This document shows positions 9,630 through 20,330 of a DNA stretch of 64,000 bases, in pieces. This DNA comes from Undaria pinnatifida. Taxonomy: Eukaryota > Sar > Phaeophyceae > Laminariales > Alariaceae. The translations under genes were made by a program, and so were the position numbers. The stretch lies in assembly GCA_012845835.1 (NCBI GenBank), contig JABAKD010000025.1, positions 5,278,319 to 5,342,318 of the forward strand, given 5' to 3'. The stretch's first letter is position 1, and every line of letters starts with the position of its first letter. Under the pieces are notes generated by a model. It ran no database searches. It saw nothing but the letters and a program-made list of their open reading frames with translations, and was not told the DNA's origin.

Positions 9630-12600
9630 GTAAGCACTTTTTTTTCTTTTTAATCCTCCGGCAGATGGGGAAAAATAAAATTCCTGAAGTTGACCACATT
9701 TCACGTATTTTCATGCATGTCTCGTGTCAATTTGGTAATCAACGTACTCATACTAGAAAGCCAGCGTCGTTTCTCATACAAAACTTGAAAAGTTAGAAGT
9801 AGCTACATTTTACGTAAGTAAAACGAGGTTTGGGTAAGATTTGTTCCGTCCGAAATCGAAGCACGGTATTGTTGACACGTTCTTTCATGCATGGTAATTG
9901 CACCTGGTATACTTCGTACGTGTTATCCTTGTCGTCGTACTCGGATTACGTTTCATGTACTTGAAGTGCCTTTTAGAAATGTTGCACCTTTTTTTCACGG
10001 AGAAGAGAAAGATGCGCATCGCGCATGGGTACGAGAGACGAAGAGAGGTACACATTTGGAGATAAAACCTTACCTTGGTTAAACTAAAATTTTGGTTTGT
10101 TTTGCGGTCCTCCGGCGGATATGGAAAACTAAAGACTGAAGCTCGCAACACCTCCACGCCTTTTCATGCATGTAGTGTTTTATTTTAACTCAATTATACG
10201 AGGTCGCGATTGAGAGCTTGGGCGTAGGTGGTGCGATCCCACGCCCATTACTCTTGCGCCCCCCCTCCCCCCCCCCCTCCGTCCATAGTTGCTCCTACAT
10301 GCCCAGCGACTCCAAAGCTCCAATGACCGCCCCTGCCCCCTCCCACACCAGAACACAAATTACCCAAGCCATTCCAAGCTGTCATCCGTATGCAAAAATT
10401 ACGCACAAGGTGCGGAAGTTCGCCTCACACGTCGTTCATAGTAGGATGCAGCTTACCCTTCATGCGACTCGCCGAACACGTAAATTCGCTTCGCGCTTGG
10501 TGCACGCGATGTCCGCCTGGTCGGTGAATAGCCGACGTGCTCCGTCCCGGCATTGTAGGAATGCGAGGGATGGTGTTGAAGACTATGGCTATGCATGGAA
10601 TGATCACCCCCCGCTCCCCCGCCCTCGCCCGCCCTCGCGCGCACCCCAATTCTGCCACCATATTTCCCTCCGGGAAGCCGCGATTGCGCCGGTCAGTCCT
10701 AGGCCGTGCAGGGGCCATCTAACTAAACACGGATACGCGAATAAATCATGTGCCACGCCCTGTGAATGTTGTGCCCTTTGCCTTCCACCCCCCCCCCGCC
10801 TGCCGTGTCGGTGAAAACCCGACGTGCTCTATCCCGCTATTATAGGGATGCGAGGGTCTATGGTTTTAAGACGGCGGCCATACATGGTATGGGCAAACCA
10901 CCCACACACTTCCCGTCCTCCCTCCTCCCGTTCCCCCCACCTTCCCACCAATTTTTCTTGTCGCCTTCGCCGAACGTGCTGAAAAACGCGCGTGCTAGAT
11001 CCGCGCGATCCAATCCAAGATGGCGGAGGTCGACGCGAAGAAGCAGCAGCTAAGGAACGTCGCCAGGGACAGAGACGCCTCGCAGGTACTTTCTGAGTAA
11101 AAAAAGCTGTGTTGGTGGTCGTATAGAAGTTTTCCACTCGGGATGTGACTGCCTTAACCTGTTTAGAGCTCTACAACCCCTCCCTACACTAATTACAAGT
11201 AATTTTGTCCCCAAACAGGTTTCCAGCTGTACAGGCCTTAAACACCCTTTGAACGCCGAGGGTGTCGCAAGTTGAACCGAGGTAACACAGGCGTCCCCAT
11301 GGGCTAATTAATGTACCAGACGTCAAGGCAATAAAGAACACCCCTTGAAAGCTGAAGAAAAGCAGTGAGCCACCCACCGCGGAAGTAAATAAAAACGCCC
11401 TCGAAAACTGTAGAAAAGCAGTAATCCACCCACCGCGGACGTAATGAAAAACGCCGTTCAAAACTGAAGAAAAGCAGTAAGCCACCCACCGCGGAAGTAA
11501 TGAAAAACGCCCTTGGAAACTAAAGAACCGCAATAAGCCACCCACCGCGCAAGTAACCGCGCATGCAACACCGACCAGCCCGAACGACTTTATAGTTAAG
11601 TCTATGGTAGTAGTGTAACAGTAGGGGTCCCCCGATAAGGCTGTGGTGTGCCCGAACAGTATGACCGCCTTATAGAGGGAAGCCGCCTCATTCATTTCAG
11701 GTTACTAGTGCAGTCTCTAGACGCGCCAAGCGATTTTGACCGCTTTGTATCGGGATACCGCCTTACTCAGACCGCCTTATTGGGGGGACCCTTACTGTAT
11801 ACGTGCCTTTTTTTTCTGTGTTTGCCTTCCGATGATAATGACTTGTTTCACCTTATACGATGTTATGTAGCACGCAGACTGCCGAGGTGAGTATTTTTTG
11901 TATGCGCGTCCGCCTTCAAGGGAGACGATGGCCGTTCACACTACTGCTGTATTGGTAGTAGTTCGTCCCTAGCCTTGTCGAAGCTTCTTCAATGACGGGG
12001 CCGACAACCGCACCCGGCATTTCGAAGGCACGCGAAAGGCCACGATTCAGAGTCGTTACCCGGTAGAACTGTTACAATTGATGTAGACGATCGTAGCAGC
12101 AAACGGTGAGTCCTTGTACTTTTTCGCTGCGAAGGGTAAGAGATGCCTGGCACGCGGCTCACTTGTTCTAATTTCCGTATGATACCACAGCGAGGGTTTC
12201 CCTGTTGTAGTGCCGGTTGATTAGTGCCTGTTTCCGCTATAGTGCCGGTGAAATCGCTTGGCACGATTGGAACCCACTATACTGCAGTTGTACCCAGGTA
12301 TCGGTATTGAACCGAATAGTGCCAGTGTCCGGTTTGCTGCCAGCATTGTTGGCTGGCACATACCGGCAATATCGGGAGACCACCGCTGCATTAACGATGA
12401 ACCTCTTCTGAACTCCACTCTCGCCTTTGGGAGCAAACTACTTCGATTAAGAGTAGGATAGTTTCTGCAGCGGTGAAACAGTTCAATCGGCACGCCTCGA
12501 AACTACGGCAAGCCCCCACCCCGACCGTGAACCCGAACGTCACTTTTCGCGATTTTCAGGCGATGGAAGAAAACGTCCCCGTTTTGGAGACGGTCACCGG

Positions 12601-15600
12601 CGATGATGGCTTGACCACCGAAGAGACGCGGAAGGCAGAAGGGGTAAGCGCGGGGCGATTTTTTGTTCCTCGGCATAAGCTCTGGTCGCTAAGTAATCAC
12701 ACAAGAGCTCGAAGCTGTCGGGGTTTTTGTCAATAGCGTCGTTTTGTTTTGCGTTTTGTGCTCGTTGTTGTGAGGATAGGTGTGATTATACTGTACAGGC
12801 CACCACGACTTTTTTGGGTTTCAGTAAAAAAGTCGAAGGGGTTTCTAGCTGGGAAAAAGGCACACAGTACGAGTTCTCGTAGTCACCCGGTATGTCGTAT
12901 TTCCCGAAACATAGCAAGCGGAACATTCAAAACGAAAAATGGCAATAAGCCAAAAATAGTCGCTGTGACTGTTGGCGTAGTGTCGCGTTTTCGTTGTGCA
13001 TGTAGTGCTTGCTGTCGTGAGGATATTGTAATGTACTTCGAGAGCTGGTGTCTCTGTGCCCGCTAATCCAGCCAGAACCCCCTTCGATTTTTATTCAAAA
13101 CTCAGCATGCAAAACAAAAACACGACAACATGCCCGAAATACTCGGCGAACTTTGGCGTAGTTCCGTGTATTTGTTGCGTATGTAGTGCTTGCTGTCGTG
13201 AGGACATTGTAATATACTACGAGAGCTCGTACTGCTGTGCCCCGTTTACCCAGCCAGGAATTCCTTCGACGTTTACTCCAAACCACACACGCTAAGGACG
13301 TCTGCATCGCCAGACATTCGCTGCACATACTATTAATAGGGAGTTTGCGATTTCCAAATTTTTGCTGGGTCGAAAAAAATGTTGAAAAATAAATATTCGA
13401 AGGCGACGAATGTGATATCGTTACATTTTTCATAATAACCCAGGGGCAACCAACCCGCGAAAAAATAGGTTAAAAAAATAAGAAAAATGGCAGGAAGGCG
13501 TACCTCTCAACCATTGTTTTTCGCTGTTTTTTTGTGGTTTGGGTTGGCCTTTGATGGTGACGTTCGACGTGTTCAATTCTAACAGCAGTATTTGTTTTCC
13601 TACCTACTTCCTACTGCTGTAAGGGTTAGATTGGGTAGGAAATTGTTTAACCTTTTACCTGTGGTCAAACGGACCAACCCTCTAGTTACTCAACAAATGG
13701 CGTCGTTGGCGGGACGAGTAACACCTGACCAAAATTGGTAGTTCGCAAACACCGTTCCAGTACTCTTTATCGCCAGGCGTTTTATTTGGATGAACTGCTT
13801 TTTTTTCACCAGCCGTTCATCGGATGCAGTAGCATCGCTCGACGTCCAATGGATGCACTTTTTATCGCCGCCCGTTGATTTGGATGCAATCTGTACGTCA
13901 TTGGATGCACTATTTATCGCCGGTCGTTGACTGGATGCAATCTGTATTGCGGGATGTTCCGTGGATGCACTCATTGTTGTCGGCCGCTCATTGGGCGTAC
14001 TTTTTATCGCCGGCCATCTTCATTGGATGTACTCTTTGCCGCCAGCCCTTCATTGGATGCACTATTAATCGCACGACGTTCGTTGGATGCAACCTCCGCC
14101 CCTCCCCCCCCCCTCCGCCCTATCCCCCTCCGTTCTCCCCCCCCCCTCCCCTCTCCCCACCCGGCTGTCCGGCTGTCACGCGTATCGCTCTTCTTCCCCC
14201 CCCCCCCCCCCCTCCCTACGGCGTCCAGCTTGCTTCCATCGAGCGGAGTCTGGCCGAGGTCACCGCCATCCAGCGACAGCTAGGGATCAAGGTTGACGAG
14301 GACGAAGACGAGAAGGACCTAGAGGTGGGTTTGTCTTGTCCGTGCTAAAGCGCTGGTGCTGAAAGTATTTTTCACTTTCACCAGCCAACGGTACGCAACG
14401 CAACGCAACGCAACGCAACGCAACGCAACGCAACGCAACGCAACGCAACGCAACGCAATGCAACCCCCTCCGGGGTTACATATTGTTGTGCTGCTGTATA
14501 TTGGTGGTGTTGTTTTAGTTATCAGGTGTCTTTCTTAGGAGCAGGAACGATGCTCCGTCTCGAAAAGGATGCGTGGTCAACGGTCAAATGCCCGAGGCAA
14601 ACAACAAATGAGCCCCCCCCCCCCGCCTCCGCCTCCGAGCATTGGTCGACTCTAGGGTATACTGGTATGATCTCAACACACGACGTCGATGCATGATAAT
14701 GATGGCCCACCCTCGCCTTCGCAGGTGGTGGACACCGCATGGAGGGGACAGGCCGGCCTCGACGTGTCGGACGTGGCGGAGGGTGACAAGAGCTGGGGGG
14801 TCCTGGCGGATAGGAAGGGGCTCGTTGTGGGAGACATTGCTGCCCTAACCCTTTTCGCTTACGTTGGCAGGGCAAGCCATGGGATGGCGGCGTTCGACCT
14901 CGGGGTACTTTTCACCGCCCTCCCTTTCTTTGTGGGTGCGTTAGCAGTGGTAGTGGTGGTGTTAGTGAGGTGGTTGGGGGGCGGGTTGTTGGCGATGGTA
15001 GTAGGGTTGGAGGTGATGGGGGTGTTAATGTTGGGGCTGATGTTGGCAGGGCAAGCCTCAGGATGGCAGCGTTCGACCTCGGGGTGTTTTTTGCCGACCT
15101 CCCCTTGTTTGTAGGTGCGTGGTATCGGTGTTGGGGGGGGGGGGGGTAGTTGGGGCTATCGTGGTGCTAGGATGGTGGTGGGGAGGCAGTGGTTAGGGTG
15201 TTCGTATTGGTGCTGGTGTTGGTGGGAGTGGCGGTGGGGGCGTTGGGGGTGGTGATGTTGGCGGTACTGGGGGTGTTGGCGGCGGTGGTGGTGTTGTTGT
15301 GGGTGTTGGTGTTAGTGGTGCAGATGCTGGTGATTGTGTTGCGGTGTTGGTGTTAGTGGTGGTGGTGGACTTAGCGGTGGCAGTGTTGCTGGTGGTGTTG
15401 GTGGCGATGCCTGTAAGCCCCCTGCCACTCCCCCGGCTCCCGCCCGATACCCTTCCCGGCTCCCAACCCCGCTCTCCGATCCCTGAATATGGTCTGACAG
15501 ACTACGGCCGTGCATGACAATGATTACACCCCCTCTCCGATCCTCAACCTCTCGTCCCCCCCCCCCCACCCCCCAATCCGCGCTCGGCTCAGGTTGGTTG

Positions 15601-15903
15601 GCGATTTCCCCGCTACTGGGAGCGTACACGAAGACGGCGACGGCGACCGCTGGGGATGCGGCCAAGTCGCTGGTCCCGGCGTGGGGGGTTTCTATTCCGT
15701 TCGCCATATTTTTGCGCGCGCTGTCTAAGGGTGGAGAGGTGCCTCCCCTTCCCTTCGCGATTACCACGATGGTGTTCACCTTCGTGGCGCTGTTGGGGTG
15801 GAGGGAAGTGTACACGGCGGTCAACCCTACCGGGGAGGGGGATAAGAAGGCGGGGATCCTGGACGGGTTCCGAATGATCACGACGCTGTTGCAGCGGTGG
15901 TAG
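9558..15903 (+). CDS. DUF3054-family membrane protein gene, six exons, 5' end missing
   Basis: Exons 9558-9629, 10999-11085, 12560-12643, 14229-14324, 14725-14935 and 15593-15903 join in frame (intron phases 0,0,0,0,1) to 286 codons ending in TAG. The C-terminal ~150 residues carry the DUF3054 pattern. A first helix holds GDIAALTLFAYVGRASHG, a second TALPFFVGWLAIS, a third VPAWGVSIPFAIFLRAL and a fourth LPFAITTMVFTFVALLGWRE. The GRxSH and LLGWR boxes are the family signatures. The function of the family is unknown. Plant and cyanobacterial-type members suggest a plastid membrane, which is inference because no targeting peptide is visible. The N-terminal ~110 residues are charged and helical, built from a duplicated two-exon module. 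The first exon was not found. The splice sites are GT-AG and were chosen for frame and family match. Confidence 0.8.
9655..9735 (+). repeat. family F repeat
   Basis: Starts at the word CCTCCGGCAGATGGGGAAAA and runs to TTTTCATGCATGTC. Related copies: 10,108-10,200 and 56,820-56,905 on this strand, and 16,925-17,010 and 62,690-62,780 on the other. Usually next to an A- or T-run, so probably a short retroposon. Confidence 0.55.
10108..10200 (+). repeat. family F repeat
   Basis: Second copy in the same intron, beginning CCTCCGGCGGATATGGAAAA and reaching TTTTCATGCATG. Confidence 0.5.
10441..10615 (+). repeat. family G repeat, copy 1 (long form)
   Basis: Contains the long-form leader (GCGACTCGCCGAACACG, CTTCGCGCTTGGTGCACG) and the core (GGTCGGTGAA, GACGTGCTCCGTCCCGGCAT, GCGAGGG), then ATGCATGGAATGATCA and a C-rich tail. 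It lies in an intron of the DUF3054 gene, on the same strand as the gene. Confidence 0.7.
10801..10895 (+). repeat. family G repeat, copy 2 (core)
   Basis: Core form from GTCGGTGAAAACCCGACGTG to CGGCGGCCATACATGG, then a pyrimidine-rich stretch. It ends about 100 bases upstream of the acceptor of exon 10999-11085. Confidence 0.7.
10999..11085 (+). CDS. DUF3054 gene exon (module 1b)
   Basis: Encodes IRAIQSKMAEVDAKKQQLRN and nine further residues (29 codons, phase 0). An in-frame TAG sits at the acceptor (10,996-10,998). The internal ATG at 11,020 could be read as a start, but the residues before it (IRAIQSK) match module 2 (LASIERS), which argues for splicing from 9,629. Confidence 0.7.
11371..11556 (+). 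repeat. 56-bp minisatellite, four copies
   Basis: CCACCCACCGCGG recurs at 11,370, 11,426, 11,482 and 11,538, an exact 56-base period. The spacer contains GAAGAAAAGCAGTAAG. The array lies inside the intron after exon 10999-11085. Confidence 0.85.
11618..11798 (-). mobile_element. 181-bp MITE, copy 2
   Basis: Reverse orientation of the element at 7,551-7,739. Ends are ACAGTAGGGGTCCCCC and GGGGGGACCCTTACTGT. The interior matches copy 1 along its length (GGCGGTC, TCAAAATCGCTTG, CTATAAGGC). Inserted in an intron of the DUF3054 gene. Confidence 0.75.
12560..12643 (+). CDS. DUF3054 gene exon (module 2a)
   Basis: Acceptor CGATTTTCAG, donor GTAAGC. Encodes 28 residues from AMEENVPV to TRKAEG, phase 0. 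Its end (LTTEETRKAEG) aligns with LDEGEQKRVEG of exon 9558-9629. Confidence 0.7.
12972..13290 (+). repeat. ~184-bp tandem duplication in intron
   Basis: The block GGCGTAGT through ATGTAGTGCTTGCTGTCGTG and CCAGCCAG occurs at 12,972-13,110 and again at 13,155-13,290, diverged by several substitutions. A weaker related stretch is at 12,680-12,790. Confidence 0.6.
13780..14095 (+). repeat. ~30-bp minisatellite in intron
   Basis: About ten imperfect units built on TTGGATGCACT, TTTATCGCC and CGTTCA. The frames over it read as a roughly ten-residue periodic peptide. I treat this as repeat-driven and not coding because real exons of the gene lie in other positions. Confidence 0.7.
14229..14324 (+). 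CDS. DUF3054 gene exon (module 2b)
   Basis: Acceptor GTCCAG behind a long C/T tract, donor GTGGGT. Encodes 32 residues, LASIERSLAEVTAIQRQLGI and then an acidic stretch ending DEKDLE. Aligns with module 1b (AEV, QL and hydrophobic spacing conserved). Confidence 0.75.
14394..14462 (+). repeat. (CAACG)n microsatellite
   Basis: About 13 near-perfect units of CAACG in the short intron before exon 14725-14935. Confidence 0.9.
14725..14935 (+). CDS. DUF3054 gene exon with first helix and GRxSH box
   Basis: Acceptor CCTTCGCAG, donor at GG|GTGCGT (phase 1). Encodes VVDTAWRGQ, then the first membrane helix and RASHG, and ends in TALPFFV. The phase-1 junction restores the glycine of FVGWLAIS with the next exon. 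Confidence 0.85.
15042..15120 (+). pseudogene. decayed copy of the 3' end of the preceding exon
   Basis: 79 bases align without gaps to 14,863-14,941, with about 12 differences. The reading frame is still open and a GT follows at the homologous donor position, but the histidine of the GRxSH box reads as leucine. Offset 179 bases. Either a dead duplicate or an alternative 3' exon end. Confidence 0.75.
15485..15535 (+). repeat. family G repeat, copy 3 (3' part)
   Basis: Contains ATGGTCTGACAGACTACGG and GTGCATGACAATGATTACA, followed by a long C-rich tract that leads directly into the acceptor of the last DUF3054 exon, about 58 bases away. Confidence 0.7.
15593..15903 (+). CDS. DUF3054 gene, last exon
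   Basis: Acceptor CGGCTCAG. Encodes GWLAISPLLGAY, two further membrane segments, the LLGWRE box and a short charged tail ending TTLLQRW before TAG. Confidence 0.85.
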
Positions 15904-18054
15904 CTGTCGCTCTGTGGGGATTCGAAGTCTGAAGTTCGTGTGATATTGTAAGTGATGCTGCTGTTTCCCCGAGTTGGACGCGGCAAGAACTTGAGAAGGG
16001 CTGCCACAATCAGCGAAGGTCTGTTGGTATTATTGTTGGTATTATAGCACTACCCACTAGCCTGCATTGTCAGGTGACCGCAGTAGTTCAGCAGGCAGTT
16101 CCTTCGAACGGTTAAAGTGATGTTACCGTATTGTTGTGGTTCCCCTGTTCGCTCGATCACTCGAGATCGAGACTGCACCGGCCACGGCGCGTCTTCGGGT
16201 GCGCGCGGGGGGGGGGGGTGGGGAAGCTGAACGTTTGCAATTGTCAGCGGAGAGGAGTGTCTTCGTTGGGGCTGCAGGTTTTCTTTTCTATGACTTGATT
16301 TTTATTTTATGGGCGATCATGGTGCATTCTTCAGGGTGTTCGTTCGCTAATGCTGGCTGTTGTTCGAGTCTTGTTCGAGACTGTTGATAATTGAGAAATA
16401 AGTAATCGCTTGTTGCCATTCTCACTAGCCCGTTTGCACGTAGTAGTCGCTGAGGTGGGGTTGGCTGGGGTGGGGTGGAGTGGGGAGTAAAGATCGGGGG
16501 GGGCATCGAAGACAGTACGTATCGCAGGAGCAGTGTATGTTGATCTTATAAGCTTGGACTGCCGTTGGGCGTTGCGGGAGGTGGAGACGTGTTATTTGAC
16601 CATGTTGGGCTGTGTACATGTCTTATGTCTTTTGACGGTCTAAGTGCGCTTTTTAATACGAGCAGGAAATGGAAATGCCACGGAGAGTTGTTCTCCCAGG
16701 AGTTTACGTCAATGGGGTTCAGGGTGGCTCTCTCCACCGCACCTGATCCCCAGGGATCAAGTTGGGTCGACATTATGCCCACGCGTCCATATTCCACGAC
16801 AGCTTGGGCTGCTGCAGTATTCATAGTGGCGGTGGCCGCCGATAGGGACAGCTCGCGCTGTCATTACAGTGCTATGGTAGCTGGACGATACGCCAGCTAG
16901 CGCCGGATTGCGAATGCAGTTGAGTTAAATTGACACACGAGATGTATGACAATACGTGAGATTGTAGGGAGCTCTAGCTGTATTTTCCCCCCTTCCGCCG
17001 GAGAACCAAAAAAAGAAAAAGAAGAAAAAAAAGACAAGGAGGGTAGCCCTCGATTATTTACGAATAAAAATGTGTATTGTTTCGTGCAACATATGTCCCA
17101 CGATGTATGGTGCCACACGCGCGAGGGAGCGGAATGCGATGAAGTGAAGTGCGTTTTGTTGCTGCTTTTCTGGGGGGGGTTTCCTTAACGTTTTGAACCT
17201 GTTCACATTTGTTTGTGTTTAGATGGAGGGAAAACGTGTGACTAATAATGGCGATGGTGGCATCGTTGAGCACTGCTTGTTTGGGGGCCATACATTTACT
17301 ATTGTATGTAGTAAGTAGCCTCATGGCCCAAAATGATGGCAAAAGTGAAAACCCCGGGGATGGCATCCAGGCATCCCCTGGCCACCCTGTTTTTTTTTTC
17401 ACGATGCCCCGCCCCCCCCCCCCTAATGCATACTAAACCGTTTTTTGCTCTTAACCCACTCGCCCCGTTTCGACTGTGTTGAGATGCTGCTTACATTTAA
17501 CATCACCCAACTGTTGCTTATATTTATCGTGAGGCTGGTACGGTGTTATAGTTCTGCAGGCTTGAGCCTGGAGTCTCACAAACGAAAAATATGTTTGTCT
17601 CCCGTTGAGCAGTTAAAAAACAGCTCATAATAAAGTTGGATCAATAGTTAGTTGTAAAGTAAAAACTTCTGTATTAAATAGTAGTAGTTTAGGAAGGAAT
17701 GCAGCAGGAGGAGGAGGAGGAGAACAAGGCAGTTTTTGTTCACTCTTACAAAAATAAAAGATTCTCGACGGTACAGCAGTGAGTACTCCGGCCACAGCGC
17801 GCGAATGGCCGCCGCAGAGGACGTCGTTTTCTGCGTTCAGGGGAGATATGAGATCATTAGTGATTCTTTCAGTGAGGGCAACTGCAGAGGTCCCACCTTC
17901 CTGACAATGGCGTCGTCAGGGAGGAGTAGGCAGAGCTTGCGCTCGACCGGATCGAGGAAGTGCAACACTAATGATAATAATGGTTGCCACACGGTTGTTT
18001 CATCATGTTTCTGGTTTTTGACACTCACGCTACATTGATTGTGAGATGGCAAAA

Positions 18055-18110
18055 GAAATAATAATAATAATAATAATACTTCGAAGTAATAATAATAATA
18101 ATAATAATAG
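18055..18110 (+). repeat. (AAT)n microsatellite
   Basis: Two runs of AAT/ATA units separated by CTTCGAAGT. Confidence 0.85.
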
Positions 18111-20235
18111 TTGCCACCAGCGATGGAAGATACGTTGGTGATGATGTATTAGGTGCGGGCGATCGGCTGAAAAACCTTCACCGTCTCCGTTGACTTCACG
18201 TCGACGGCTGTTTCTGGTTATTATACGTATCTTTAATGAAAACATATTTTCGAATTGGCGCTGTACAACATTGATTGGTCGGCCCACAACTTCGCGCAGC
18301 TACTCCGCGAAAGAAAGCGACCGTCACGATCATGGAGTCGCTCGCCAGCGCCTGAAGATCGACGATACATTTGACCGTGGGGCCTCTCTTGAACATGCCA
18401 GTTAATGCGCTCAGTTCCCAATGATGATACCACGGGCACATTGTTGCTTTAGCCCGCAGGAGGTGTTATCCCGGCGCCAGCCTAATGGAAACAAAAGTGT
18501 ATCTGCTAGCAACTCCGACCCAAATGAGCGTCGTCAGCCGTTTGCCACCTTTCCGAACGCCGGGGTCAAGTACGTAAAAAATGACTCCAACTTTCGGCCC
18601 CAAAAGCAAACAAAGCTGACGGGCACCACAGTCATCCAGCCACATGATGATATCCAAAAGCTAAATACATAACGCTGAAGTTGGCTGAAATCGTATTGTT
18701 TCCATCTTCTTTGTTGTAAGAGACGAATACCGGCCTGGCTTGAGGATTCCTCATGCGAGGGACCGAATATGGTCGCCCGTTGGGTTCCGTTCCGGCTTGA
18801 AGTTGGACGCTTGGACGGATGGACGCTGTTCTTCTGCATGAGTTTTTTTTGTGGGAGCGGCAACCGGCTCCCGGTAAAACAAATTACTCTGCGTCGGGTC
18901 GGCAGCTAGCTGATCTGGTACCAGGTGGATGATGTTAACAATTTTGCTTCTTCTACGGCCACGTTGCCTCGCAAATGAACGTATGCATGTATAAATAATA
19001 TCACATAAAGTATCAGCGCACGACGTAGTACGTGTAGTATGTTGTGCTGTTGCTCTCACATCGCCATAACAAACAATAGTATTACGCAGCTTGCAAAGAT
19101 GAGTATCGACCCTAACTTCGTCGAACTCACAGCTAGCTGACGTCGTTCAAATAATATTTTTTATAAAAAATTGAAAAACGTCATCTGTGAGTACGACCGA
19201 TTGAATGATTGAAACTCAACATTGCAAGCTGCTCGACACATACTACTCGTACATCTATTAATATCTATTATTATTATATTTTTTTCATATATATAGACTA
19301 TGGTATGGTGTTTGTGAATTAAACCTACGATACGATATGGTTGCTAATTTTATAAAATAGTAAGTAGTAGTATGTAATTCGGATAATTACAGGCCTTTCG
19401 AGGCCGTATCTTAACAAGTATCCAAGCACGTGGTTTCAAGGCAGCTTCCAAACATACCAGTAACACCCAACAAAAATACAGCAGCACCAGGTCGTACCAG
19501 GTTACATGTGAATGACGCTGACTTTTGCAACCAACCGCTCGCTATTATTAATACAGGAACGGCCGAAACGGCCCGAAGTCGCAATGCATGGTAAAAAACA
19601 AACACAGCAGAGTTGTAGCGTCAGTGTCATGACGTACAGCCTATCAGGTACCTGTGGTGTGTCGTAACGGCGTAACTCGTAAAACGGAAGTCACGGCAGC
19701 CCGGTGTGACAAGAAAGATATGGCTGCTCTGTCGGTCTGACGAGTCTGGAGTGGAATGTGGATATTATTCTTGTTTACCTTACAGACCCAGAGATGCCTT
19801 CCTCCCACACACAGGTACGAATAATAAAAAGTCGTTTAGAAGTAACTTACATATGTATGTGTGCTGGTAGGTTGCACGGTAAGCTGTTTATAACATATTT
19901 TTTTTGGTGTATAACGTCGTGAATCGTGAAGCTGTAACGTGGTATCGTCGTGACGCCGTACGTCTCGTAAAAGGTCGTATCGCCGTCTCGTAAAACGGAA
20001 TGTATGAGGTGATGATGTCGTGTGGTGATGTCGTAAGTCGTAACGGATTTTACGGTTTCACGTATAAAAACGCCTCTTTCAATGCAGAACCACGCAATGG
20101 CAAACATGGTAACGAAGAAGTTGTTCTTGTTGCTGCGTGAGGTTGCCCACACACTCCAATCCACAGACAAGGGAGCCACCGGTCGAGCTCGCACACAGGG
20201 GATAACATCACACTGAAGAGGACTAGTAGGAGGAG

Positions 20236-20244
20236 CTCTATATA
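20236..20244 (+). promoter_or_regulatory. possible TATA-like word upstream of RanGAP start
   Basis: CTATATAGC lies about 12 bases before the ATG at 20,256. The spacing is too short for a conventional TATA box feeding that ATG, so either transcription starts elsewhere or the second ATG (20,265) is used. Weak evidence. Confidence 0.2.
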
Positions 20245-20255
20245 GCGGCGAGAAA

Positions 20256-20330
20256 ATGGCAGCGATGACCAGCACAGCGAGGAGCGCGCTGTTCGATCTG
20301 ACCGATGACAAACGAGAGATGGTCGATGAG
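20256..20330 (+). CDS. RANGAP1: RanGAP exon 1
   Basis: ATG with donor GTAAGG. Encodes 25 residues (MAAMTSTARSALFDLT to MVDE). It joins ARAQELVDAELG of the next exon in frame, but the 7.1-kb intron could hide another exon. Confidence 0.7.

Larger units (their letters stand above)
15904..20255. other. intergenic region between DUF3054 and RanGAP genes
   Basis: No gene supported. It holds a minus-strand family F copy (16,925-17,010), an ATA/AAT microsatellite (18,055-18,110) and a minus-strand family E fragment (19,085-19,145, TTGCAAAGATGAGTATCGAC and onward). The 100-residue frame at 17,736-18,038 is unrecognised. The 239- and 209-codon minus-strand frames at 19,847-20,679 run antisense through RanGAP exon 1 and look fortuitous. 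Confidence 0.4.

Noticed and set aside
11020-11085. ATG at 11,020 as the start of the DUF3054 protein
   Set aside because: The codons before it (IRAIQSK) continue the homology with the second module, and an acceptor AG lies exactly at the in-frame stop before them.
13875-14348. 157-codon frame as a long DUF3054 exon
   Set aside because: The first part is a minisatellite and a poly-C tract; only the last 96 bases (14,229-14,324) match the duplicated module and have splice sites.
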